NCBI GenBank assembly: GCA_002503045.1 | Contig: DAQW01000031.1 | Location: forward strand, 1-10,832 | Direction: 5' to 3' | Length of the DNA stretch: 10,832 bases | DNA from: Euryarchaeota archaeon UBA39 | GTDB taxonomy: Archaea > Thermoplasmatota > Poseidoniia > Poseidoniales > Thalassarchaeaceae | Part shown: one piece after another, positions 1 to 6,061 of the stretch | Position numbering within the stretch: the first letter of the stretch is position 1 | Layout of the letters: each line of letters begins with the position of its first letter | Notes under the pieces: model-generated | Told to the model about the DNA's origin: nothing | The model's input: the letters and a program-made list of their open reading frames with translations, nothing else | The model's database searches: none | Translations under genes and position numbers: made by a program

Positions 1-188
1 GATAATCGTTCGACTATATCTCTAAATCTAGACCTCATGGAACGAGGAAGAGGGTCTAATTCCATATGCAACATCTGTTGAGTGATATTTGCTGCAATTT
101 CAGGTTCTTCTTCACTTCTTTCAGAAGGAGAAAGCATCGCTGTCATGATATCTTCTTGTGAGAACTGAGGTAGCCCTCCTCCTTCCAT
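1..188 (-). CDS. Unrecognised acidic protein, N-terminal 62 residues only
   Basis: An open frame on the minus strand starts at ATG 188-186 and runs off the left edge after 62 full codons. The protein begins MEGGGLPQFSQEDIMTAML and continues with a Ser/Glu-rich stretch (about residues 20-30), then a probably helical segment rich in Met, Leu and Arg. A Shine-Dalgarno-like GGGAG lies 8 bases before the ATG, at plus positions 197-201, which supports this start. The same frame stays open into the neighbouring plus-strand gene, but an earlier start would overlap that gene and leave no promoter space. The gene is divergent from the zinc-protein gene at 264, with 75 bases between them. I recognise no family. 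It is real rather than chance, judged by the ribosome-binding site, the amino-acid composition and the open frame, but only the N-terminus is visible. Confidence 0.6.
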   Translation of the reverse strand, partial: MEGGGLPQFSQEDIMTAMLSPSERSEEEPEIAANITQQMLHMELDPLPRSMRSRFRDIVERL

Positions 189-235
189 GTATGTCGCTCC
201 CGTACCAATGCTTTGAATTTCGTCATCCAACAGGC

Positions 236-242
236 ATAAAGA
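236..242 (-). promoter_or_regulatory. Possible TATA box for the leftward partial gene
   Basis: On the minus strand this reads CTTTATG, similar to an archaeal TATA box. A start site about 27 bases downstream would fall near 212 and give a leader of about 24 bases containing the GGGAG ribosome-binding site. This is a weak motif match placed only by spacing. Confidence 0.2.
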
Positions 243-263
243 GTAAGCCAGAGGGGGGCATTT

Positions 264-899
264 ATGGATGAACCTACGGAGGAGCCCGAGGGCGAAGTAA
301 TTCATGTAGAATTATGCCCTTCGTGTGGAACTAGCCACATTCACGAGATTCTCTCGGAAAAAAAAGTAGGAGAGGGGGCCGATTACAGAGTTCAATGTGA
401 AGGATGTACCCATGTTTATTTAATTCAAATTAGACCTCCAAAGGCTGTCCGAGTGAAATTTACTTTATCAGATGGACCAAATAGCATTGTCGAAGAAATT
501 GAAGTTGACGAAGATGAAACTATCTATCTCAATGATGTATTCGATTATGCTGACAAACTATGGAGAATAAGTCAACTTCATTTGGTACAAGAACAAGCTG
601 TTCGTTCGGCGGAACCAAATGAAGTTGTGTCAGCATGGGCAGTCAGGTGTGATTTGGTAAGAATCAAAATTACAATGACAGAAGGAGAAGAAAGTACCAC
701 TTCAACAATTGAATGTGACCCCGAAGATATTTATGTGTGTGGAACAATCATTGAATTCGAAGGCAAGAAATGGAGAATTCGAGCAATACATACTGGAATA
801 GGAAGAACTTTGACTGGCAGAAGGGAGGCGTCTAAAATTAGGAGAATTTACCTTCACCCTCCTCCTGATCCTAGACGCCGAAGATTTCGTAAAGAGTAA
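264..899 (+). CDS. HVO_0476-type zinc-ribbon protein
   Basis: The 211-residue protein starts with an acidic tail, then a zinc ribbon with two cysteine pairs, CPSC (C18, C21) and CEGC (C45, C48). Two similar beta-rich segments follow, about residues 62-107 and 132-177. Each begins V-R-(V/I)-K-(F/I)-T and ends in W-R-I followed by a short Ile/Ala/His/Leu stretch, so they look like an internal duplication. The C-terminus is very basic (RRRRFRKE), which suggests nucleic-acid contact. The overall pattern resembles the archaeal HVO_0476 family of zinc-finger proteins, whose role is not established to my knowledge. The start is well supported by a GAGGGGGG Shine-Dalgarno at 251-258. The gene ends at TAA 897-899, directly abutting the stop codon of the convergent proline dehydrogenase. 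The family assignment is from memory of the pattern; the zinc ribbon and the duplication are visible. Confidence 0.75.
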   Translation: MDEPTEEPEGEVIHVELCPSCGTSHIHEILSEKKVGEGADYRVQCEGCTHVYLIQIRPPKAVRVKFTLSDGPNSIVEEIEVDEDETIYLNDVFDYADKLWRISQLHLVQEQAVRSAEPNEVVSAWAVRCDLVRIKITMTEGEESTTSTIECDPEDIYVCGTIIEFEGKKWRIRAIHTGIGRTLTGRREASKIRRIYLHPPPDPRRRRFRKE

Positions 900-1874
900 T
901 TACCTACGATTAGACCAAGGCATTAGTAGAGCTTTTGTGATATGCCAAGCAACATCTGGATTCTCACGTAATCTACGAACTCCATACTCATACCATTTTG
1001 AGCCATATGGGAGATAAATACGAGTCCTATGACCTTCTTTAGCTAATTTTCTTCTAATATCGCCCCTCACTCCTAACAACATCTGGAATTCGTATCCTGG
1101 ACCTTTTCCAATTCTAGAATTACCCGCATTGGGTCTAGGGTCTTCGATATCTGGCCCCATACCCATATTCTTTAGAGATCTCAGAGAATGTTCAATCACC
1201 TTGGAATCGTGTGATGCAATGGCAGTATATGCTCCAGATTGAAGCATTGCATCAATGGCCTCATTTGTTGCTAGAGTAATCGATTTCTTATCAGTATGAG
1301 CAATATCAGATGATTCAAGATAAATACCCTTGCAAATCCGATGATCAGCATCTTGACCCAATTGATTTGCTAAATCTGAAATATCGTCAAGAGTCCTGAA
1401 CAATCTACCTTGAAGAACCGTACCAACATTTTTCAGACCCATTTCATGAAGCCGCAATACCAAATCAATTGTGGTTTGTGTAACACGATGGTCTTCCATA
1501 TCTAATCGAACAAAAATATTATTTTTTTCCGCTTTACGGAGAATATTTTCCATAGACTTTTCAGCCGAATGGGGGTCAATCAATAATCCAAAGGCAGTTG
1601 GCTTGATTGACAAATTCGCATCAAAACCTTCAGCAACTATTCTGTCCAATACTCGATTGTATTCTTCAATGAAGAATTGTGCTTCTTGCATTGTGGTAAT
1701 TTCTTCGCCAAGTACATCAACAGTGAAACAAGCTCCTTCTTTGGAAAGACTAGTCATCGTTTCAAGAGCAGATTCAAGATTTACTCCAGCATGATAACGA
1801 CGAGAAACCCAACCTACAACGAATTTTGGCATCAGCGGAAGAACGGTTACAACCATCCGCCCGAGTATGCCCAT
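900..1874 (-). CDS. Proline dehydrogenase (FAD-dependent)
   Basis: This 324-residue protein should oxidise L-proline to 1-pyrroline-5-carboxylate using FAD and pass electrons to a membrane quinone (EC 1.5.5.2). The motifs of the ProDH TIM barrel appear in order: TVDVLGE (51-57), IKPTAFGL (90-97), RLDMED (123-128), VLQGRL (153-158), CKGIYLE (181-187), ASHD (220-223), EFQMLLGVRG (262-271) and the C-terminal signature YLPYG-x-KWYEYGVRRL (287-302), whose paired arginines bind the proline carboxylate in the family. The length is usual for monofunctional ProDH. The first 25 residues are hydrophobic, fitting membrane association. A stretch at about 237-258, rich in Gly, Pro and Asn, precedes EFQMLLG and may be a longer loop. 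It is probably the last gene of a leftward operon, 39 bases after dtdA. No pyrroline-5-carboxylate dehydrogenase gene lies in the window. The upstream ribosome-binding site is weak; a second ATG at residue 7 is possible. Confidence 0.93.
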   Translation of the reverse strand: MGILGRMVVTVLPLMPKFVVGWVSRRYHAGVNLESALETMTSLSKEGACFTVDVLGEEITTMQEAQFFIEEYNRVLDRIVAEGFDANLSIKPTAFGLLIDPHSAEKSMENILRKAEKNNIFVRLDMEDHRVTQTTIDLVLRLHEMGLKNVGTVLQGRLFRTLDDISDLANQLGQDADHRICKGIYLESSDIAHTDKKSITLATNEAIDAMLQSGAYTAIASHDSKVIEHSLRSLKNMGMGPDIEDPRPNAGNSRIGKGPGYEFQMLLGVRGDIRRKLAKEGHRTRIYLPYGSKWYEYGVRRLRENPDVAWHITKALLMPWSNRR

Positions 1875-1913
1875 GAACCCTTCTTGTGGAATAAGGATAT
1901 GACGATTACCGAA

Positions 1914-2891
1914 TCAAGTTTCAAAATTTACAAAATCTGCTAGTCTGAAAATTTCAATATCAATTGATTCAAGATATCTTCTAATTGATTGCCTTTGCCA
2001 GCCTTTGAATGACTTTCGATCTAGATGAGCAACAATCTTGTGATTTGGAAATGAAATTTTTGTCTGCTGAATTGCTACATCAATAGAATGCATCCATGGC
2101 CCTTTAGGCAATGTATCCGTTAGAGGGTCCCAAATCCCTTCTGGCTTGTACATCGTCAAAGAATAATTTGCAAGTAAATGACCCACTAGAGCATTAGTTT
2201 GTAACAACACAGAACGATGCCGAGGAGCATAATGTCCTCCACCAATGCCAACCATCACCACTTGTTCGATTTGTGCATTAGAGCTAGGAGAATCTAATCC
2301 TAATTCTTCAGAAAGTACATCCGCCCAGACATTTGCTGCATCCTCTCTACCCCAATGTTCCTCAGTTGAACCAATTTCGATAAATAATGTTGGAGTAGAT
2401 AATGTAGGACCATGGTGTGTTGTTTCAAGAGTAATGTCAAATTCATCATCCAAACCATGTATGTGTGCAATTCGTTTCAACCTCCTAAACAGAGATGCGA
2501 AACGAGGAGAAGGAGGAACTGCTTCTCCATTACGCCCACCATGTTCTGCTTTTTCACCAACTGGTTCTAATCCAAGAACACCGATAGCATGTAACGTCAA
2601 ACTTGGCAATCCAGATGCAGCAACATGACGAGACAGAAACAAAACTTCTGAAATTTCACAATCTGTTGAGTTACAATAGGTCTCATCTAAATGATCACTA
2701 AAAAGATGTAAATCATCTCTCCACCACAAATGAACAGGAGCTCTGGAATGATGCCAAACTCTACCACCTTCAACTCCATCCATTTCATTCCAGCCTTCTC
2801 TTGAAAGAAGTACTTGACCTTGAATTGTAGAACCAATGTCAGAATCTGAAACTACAAGTAATGAAACTGAACCCATATTCCCACCAATCAT
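1914..2891 (-). CDS. dtdA: D-aminoacyl-tRNA deacylase, archaeal DtdA type
   Basis: The enzyme hydrolyses D-aminoacyl-tRNA to free the D-amino acid and the tRNA, a chirality check on translation (EC 3.1.1.96). This is the zinc-dependent archaeal/plant form (DTD2), unrelated to bacterial Dtd. Conserved blocks of the family are clear: SRHVAASGLPSLTLHAIG (87-104), THHGP followed by a Leu/Ser/Thr/Pro stretch (158-168), FIEIGSTEEHW (170-180), GIGGGHYAPRH (215-225), GHLLANYSL (237-245) and DRKSFKGWQR (291-300). It has 325 residues, within the family range. It lies 3 bases after the stop codon of the protease gene, so the two are probably co-transcribed and coupled. An alternative start at Met6 (position 2876), preceded by GGTGGG, would give the more usual short N-terminus before the first beta strand (SLLVVSDSD). 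I keep the first ATG but cannot decide between them. Confidence 0.93.
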   Translation of the reverse strand: MIGGNMGSVSLLVVSDSDIGSTIQGQVLLSREGWNEMDGVEGGRVWHHSRAPVHLWWRDDLHLFSDHLDETYCNSTDCEISEVLFLSRHVAASGLPSLTLHAIGVLGLEPVGEKAEHGGRNGEAVPPSPRFASLFRRLKRIAHIHGLDDEFDITLETTHHGPTLSTPTLFIEIGSTEEHWGREDAANVWADVLSEELGLDSPSSNAQIEQVVMVGIGGGHYAPRHRSVLLQTNALVGHLLANYSLTMYKPEGIWDPLTDTLPKGPWMHSIDVAIQQTKISFPNHKIVAHLDRKSFKGWQRQSIRRYLESIDIEIFRLADFVNFET

Positions 2892-2894
2892 GAA

Positions 2895-3614
2895 TCACAT
2901 TCTTGAGAATAATGGAGACCAACGAGAATATTCCCAACAGTCTGCCCTAATTACTCCGTCTTTATCAGGCGTAAGTAAATGAAATCTAATCCGTTCATAA
3001 CCAACATGTGGAACCGGGCGAGTATCAACCAGAAATATTCCACTGTCCTGTAGTTCTATTGATTGTATATTCCAAATAGAATCTGGATCGTCCGGGAAGC
3101 AATCATTACCAATTTCTTGTATATTAGCCTGAATCTGCATTCTGAATTTTAGTGAATCTGATCGTGATGGGGCGGATCGTTCTAATGGATTATCAATATT
3201 GGGACTGTCAGAAATTGAACTAGATGAATCGTCATAAAGAATCAAAGTATCATCATCTTGCATGAAATCAATTTCATCTCCTAAAAACGACATACCTAGA
3301 AGGACATGAACGCCCTCCATATCTGGTAAAATCCCACCTCTTACATTCCTTCGTATAATTTTATTTTCTCCAGAACCAACCGATACTTTGTCTAAAAGTA
3401 CTCGATAGGAATTAGTATCTCCTCCAGCAGTACGGCTAACTTGAATATTTTTAGGGTCTAATTTTATCCCCAAATGTCTAGCAGCAGTAGCAGGTATTGC
3501 AACGCTTGAAGCGCCAGTATCGACAATAAATGAAACGGATTTGTCATTAATTTGGCCGTTAACGAAGTAACTACCTGATCGTTGTTGGGGTATTACGACT
3601 GTCTTACGCCCCAT
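2895..3614 (-). CDS. Retroviral-type (clan AA) aspartic protease
   Basis: From ATG 3614 the protein has 239 residues. Its N-terminal half is a single-lobe pepsin/retropepsin-type domain: a strand reading GSYFVNGQIN, then FIVDTGASSVAIP with the catalytic DTGAS (about residues 32-36), the segment TAAR-LG, and the closing hydrophobic signature HVLLGMSFLG (about 103-112). This matches the TIGR02281-like families of bacterial-type aspartic proteases, which act as homodimers with one DTG per subunit. After an acidic Ser/Asp linker (about 128-155) comes a C-terminal domain of about 85 residues that I do not recognise. I chose ATG 3614 because GGAG sits 7 bases before it. A TTG at 3647 would add 11 residues (ending GYWSNH), and the frame is open to 3674 with a short hydrophobic stretch, so a membrane-anchored longer form cannot be excluded. 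It is the first gene of the leftward operon with dtdA and proline dehydrogenase. The substrate is unknown. Confidence 0.85.
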   Translation of the reverse strand: MGRKTVVIPQQRSGSYFVNGQINDKSVSFIVDTGASSVAIPATAARHLGIKLDPKNIQVSRTAGGDTNSYRVLLDKVSVGSGENKIIRRNVRGGILPDMEGVHVLLGMSFLGDEIDFMQDDDTLILYDDSSSSISDSPNIDNPLERSAPSRSDSLKFRMQIQANIQEIGNDCFPDDPDSIWNIQSIELQDSGIFLVDTRPVPHVGYERIRFHLLTPDKDGVIRADCWEYSRWSPLFSRM

Positions 3615-3739
3615 GTGATTGCTCCAATATCCAACTAAATAGGCCAAGATAAGAACATTCCCAGAAGAATCGATTCAAAAAAGAGTTCAGAAATTATTGC
3701 GGATATGAACCTTCAAGCACCATATCCCAATCACGTAAC

Positions 3740-4690
3740 ATGGCAGTAGTCGGGAAAGCAGATGGCCCCATTCTTCAGGTCTGGCAAATGGGCGATGAAA
3801 TTTTAGTCCAATTAATGGATTCTAGAATTCAAAGAACCACTGGAAAAATGAGCTTTTGGAGGAGTCCTGAAAAACCATATCCAATAAATGTCAATCATGC
3901 AGTAAAATGTTCAGATCAAGCAATCATGACTTGGATTGATGATGAAATACGAGTATCATTGATGGCCAGCATGGATTTTTCATCGTCACATTGGGAATCG
4001 ACATATGAAAATCGGACTGAGTTAAAAGAGCAGCTCAAGCACAATGGGATAATTAGACATAAATGCCAATATTGGTTCCATAGTCTAGATGCTGAAGTCT
4101 TATCTATTGCATCTCATGAAGATAAATTTGCTTTTGTATCAATGAATAGAGGAGTATATTACCTTAAATCAACTGAGGGAGAACCTGAAGAAATTTGGAG
4201 ATCTAATATCCCAGATTGGCCGAAACCTTGGCCTAATGTAGTATGGAAGAGACCTGGAGAAGAGAATGGGAATCTTGACACTTATACTCAGTCAATCCAT
4301 CTTGATGAAGATAACCTGATTTTATTTGATGAACGTGGATCATGGGTTTCATTATCAACACAAGATGGTAAAGAAATTTCTACAGGACGTTTGCCGTTTA
4401 ATGGAAAAAATACAGGTACTTGGAGGGGAGAAAATAGTTGGGCGATTCTTGAAGATCATCGGAAATTGCACATTCTAGATTCTCAATTTAACATAATTAA
4501 CAGTCACAAAACACCTGGACCTGTAAATTATGCTAGGGAATCTAGTAAGGGCTGGATATGGACCGGATGGCGCCATGATGGTTGTGAAAGTGGCATCAAA
4601 AAAACTAATGAAATCGGATTATGGATTGATTCAAACGAGAGCCCACGAGTACTATCAAACGATGGAATATGGCGTCTATTTTTCAATTGA
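3740..4690 (+). CDS. Unrecognised protein, probably a cytoplasmic beta-propeller
   Basis: I do not recognise this 316-residue protein. It is rich in Trp, Ser, Asp and Asn and shows about six repeats of a strand-turn-strand pattern, at roughly 11-35, 60-80, 120-154, 183-218, 226-257 and 270-306. Examples are AIMTWIDDEIRVSLM, DNLILFDERGSWVSLST and SWAILEDHRKLHILDS. This alternation of short beta strands with acidic turns resembles WD40 or PQQ-like propellers, but there are no canonical WD or GH dipeptides. There is no signal peptide or membrane segment, so it is probably cytoplasmic and may bind partners. The ATG at 3740 has no visible Shine-Dalgarno, and no earlier ATG or GTG exists in frame before the stop at 3650, so it may be expressed from a short or absent leader. 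It is divergent from the protease operon (125 bases between starts) and convergent with rps27ae, one base between the stop codons. Confidence 0.75.
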   Translation: MAVVGKADGPILQVWQMGDEILVQLMDSRIQRTTGKMSFWRSPEKPYPINVNHAVKCSDQAIMTWIDDEIRVSLMASMDFSSSHWESTYENRTELKEQLKHNGIIRHKCQYWFHSLDAEVLSIASHEDKFAFVSMNRGVYYLKSTEGEPEEIWRSNIPDWPKPWPNVVWKRPGEENGNLDTYTQSIHLDEDNLILFDERGSWVSLSTQDGKEISTGRLPFNGKNTGTWRGENSWAILEDHRKLHILDSQFNIINSHKTPGPVNYARESSKGWIWTGWRHDGCESGIKKTNEIGLWIDSNESPRVLSNDGIWRLFFN

Positions 4691-4691
4691 A

Positions 4692-4901
4692 TTATTCTTC
4701 TTCTTGTGATTGAGACGGTTCAGGAGATTCTTCTTCTCCCTTTGTATATCCGCAGCGACCACATGTCACTCGATCTGCGTGAACTGCAAGAAATACTCCC
4801 GGACCACAACGTGGTTCTGGACAGAATTCGCCCTTTCTGACTAGTTTGCCACTGGACGTATCGTACTTACCAGCCTTGGCTTTACGCCACTTCTCTCCCA
4901 T
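4692..4901 (-). CDS. rps27ae: Small-subunit ribosomal protein S27ae
   Basis: This 69-residue zinc-ribbon protein of the 30S subunit has the family signature CGPGVFLA-x3-DR-x-TCGRCGYT. The second zinc knuckle is CGRC (C47, C50). The first is unusual: CPEPRC (C27, C32) has four residues between the cysteines, whereas the archaeal S27ae sequences I know have CPRC or CPKC with two. The C-terminus carries an added acidic tail (residues 54-69, 7 of 16 acidic). The start ATG overlaps the stop of rps24e by one base (TGATG), and AGGAGGG (plus 4908-4914) sits 6 bases before it, so the two are translationally coupled. It is the last gene of the rpo7 cluster and ends one base from the stop of the convergent propeller-like gene. 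Confidence 0.93.
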   Translation of the reverse strand: MGEKWRKAKAGKYDTSSGKLVRKGEFCPEPRCGPGVFLAVHADRVTCGRCGYTKGEEESPEPSQSQEEE

Positions 4902-5272
4902 CAGGCTCCCTCCTCATCTTCATTAGATTCATCAGATTCTTCTTCCTCAGCAGGTGATTCTTCAGGTTCTTCGGATACAGGTTCCGAATGTGCACCTCTC
5001 CTTACATGGCGGTCTTTAACAAAAGTTGGGACCGTCGAATCTGCTGCTTCTGAATTTGAATATACATGAGCTACCCCAGTGGTTGAAGATCGGCCAAAAC
5101 GAGAAGTTACCTCCATGATATATGTTTGAGATTTAACTGAACCTGGCTCCATCCTATTTACCATTTCAATTAATTCACGAAGACTAGGAGTAGGTGCCTT
5201 CGGATGATCAACTGTGAAATGAAGTTCCACACGTTCAAGAATTTCATTGTCAATTCTATTGTCGATATTCAT
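4901..5272 (-). CDS. rps24e: Small-subunit ribosomal protein S24e
   Basis: The core of about 95 residues matches archaeal and eukaryotic S24e: HFTVDHPKAPTPSLRELIEMV near the N-terminus (18-38), then a strand ending in TSRFGRSSTTGVAHVYS (56-72), where the FG-x7-G-x-AHVY pattern is the family hallmark. It is a structural protein of the 30S subunit. Unusually, a strongly acidic tail follows (97-123, 15 of 27 residues Glu or Asp), giving 123 residues in all where archaeal S24e is usually about 100. The ribosome-binding site AGGTGAT (plus 5276-5282) overlaps the stop codon of spt4, and its ATG lies 8 bases after that stop. The downstream gene rps27ae overlaps it by one base. In many archaea a DUF359 (dephospho-CoA kinase) gene sits between spt4 and rps24e; here there is no room for one. 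Confidence 0.93.
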   Translation of the reverse strand: MNIDNRIDNEILERVELHFTVDHPKAPTPSLRELIEMVNRMEPGSVKSQTYIMEVTSRFGRSSTTGVAHVYSNSEAADSTVPTFVKDRHVRRGAHSEPVSEEPEESPAEEEESDESNEDEEGA

Positions 5273-5280
5273 TCTATCAC

Positions 5281-5499
5281 CTAACGTACATTCACCTTGA
5301 GTGCATAACTTCCAGGACGAGTTACACCCATTCGTTTCCCAACCTCAGACATCTCTGGATTAAAGATAATGACTAGTCCCTGCCAATCCCTTGAAACTGG
5401 AGATGTAGGGCAATCTGTGCATTGTATTGCCTCATTTTTGTCCTCAGGTTCAGGTAAAATTGCATTACATTCAGCACATGCAAAGGGGATTGTTGCCAT
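5281..5499 (-). CDS. spt4: Transcription elongation factor Spt4 (RpoE'')
   Basis: From ATG 5499 the protein has 72 residues. It is the small zinc-binding partner of Spt5 (NusG), which clamps RNA polymerase during elongation. Two zinc knuckles, CAEC (C8, C11) and CTDC (C27, C30), flank a linker of about 15 residues. The family core follows: DWQGLVIIFNPEMSEVGKRMG (about 38-58) and the C-terminal RPGSYALKV. I chose ATG 5499 because AGGAGG (plus 5509-5514), inside the end of rpo7, lies 9 bases before it, and because the next upstream ATG (5508) sits directly on that site. A longer reading from ATG 5526 would overlap rpo7 by 26 bases and add nine residues that no Spt4 needs. The start is 1 base after the rpo7 stop, so translation is probably coupled. 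Confidence 0.92.
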   Translation of the reverse strand: MATIPFACAECNAILPEPEDKNEAIQCTDCPTSPVSRDWQGLVIIFNPEMSEVGKRMGVTRPGSYALKVNVR

Positions 5500-5500
5500 T

Positions 5501-6058
5501 TCAAGCATCCTCCTGTAACCATTCATAAGCTCCTAGACCTGGTTGTTTACAATTTAATCCAATCTTACTACTTCGAGGGTCGTTGTGATTAATTGACTTG
5601 GAAACAATTCGTGCCCGGATATGGCTTGATTCCCCGATATATCGTCCTGACTGAGCACCGATGATTCTTGAAATCCCTTGCGACATTTCAACATTAACTG
5701 GTTCTTCAAAAATCTGAGATTTATGGAGTAAAGCTTCAGTTGGTCCAATTAATACGAATGCTCCGAATTCATTTACCTTCTGGATTTTTCCATCGACTAC
5801 CTCGCCCTGATCCATTGCAAACATCAATGCTTGATATCGGACATTTTGGTAAATTGCTCCATCTCCGTGAATTACTCGTCCACGCCCAACAACCTGATGA
5901 TCGTAGGTCAATAGAATAAAATCCTCTGAATCTGGATCATATCTCCCCTCAAAGGCATTCAATGCCAAGATATTGATAGTCTGCTCAAGAGAATCTGTCA
6001 AGTGCATATACTCTGGCGGGATACGAATAGTGTCTTCTTTCTCAATGATGTAATACAT
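5501..6058 (-). CDS. rpo7: DNA-directed RNA polymerase subunit Rpo7 (RpoE')
   Basis: This 185-residue protein is the archaeal counterpart of eukaryotic Rpb7. With Rpo4 it forms the polymerase stalk that helps open promoters and binds the emerging RNA. The N-terminal RNP-like domain (about 1-80) begins MYYIIEKEDTIRIPPE, the usual Rpo7 opening. The S1 RNA-binding domain follows at about 82-165, with the pattern GEVVDGKIQKVNEFGAFVLIG and a strand near ALLHKSQI. The C-terminal family signature SKIGLNCKQPGLGAYEW closes it. The length is typical. The start is fixed by GGAGG at plus 6067-6071, 8 bases before the ATG, and by the conserved N-terminus. It is the first gene of the rpo7-spt4-rps24e-rps27ae cluster, a gene order known from many archaea. 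Confidence 0.96.
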   Translation of the reverse strand: MYYIIEKEDTIRIPPEYMHLTDSLEQTINILALNAFEGRYDPDSEDFILLTYDHQVVGRGRVIHGDGAIYQNVRYQALMFAMDQGEVVDGKIQKVNEFGAFVLIGPTEALLHKSQIFEEPVNVEMSQGISRIIGAQSGRYIGESSHIRARIVSKSINHNDPRSSKIGLNCKQPGLGAYEWLQEDA

Positions 6059-6061
6059 CTT

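Noticed and set aside
1471..2628. Plus-strand frames at 1471-1794, 1677-1943 and 2245-2628
   Set aside because: They are antisense to proline dehydrogenase and dtdA, whose protein motifs are unambiguous.
5500..5526. Longer Spt4 start at ATG 5526
   Set aside because: It overlaps rpo7 by 26 bases, and a good AGGAGG lies 9 bases before the ATG at 5499, which gives the family's usual length.
5554..5748. Minus-strand frame within rpo7
   Set aside because: It is a shifted reading of rpo7, whose S1 domain and C-terminal signature are intact in the main frame.
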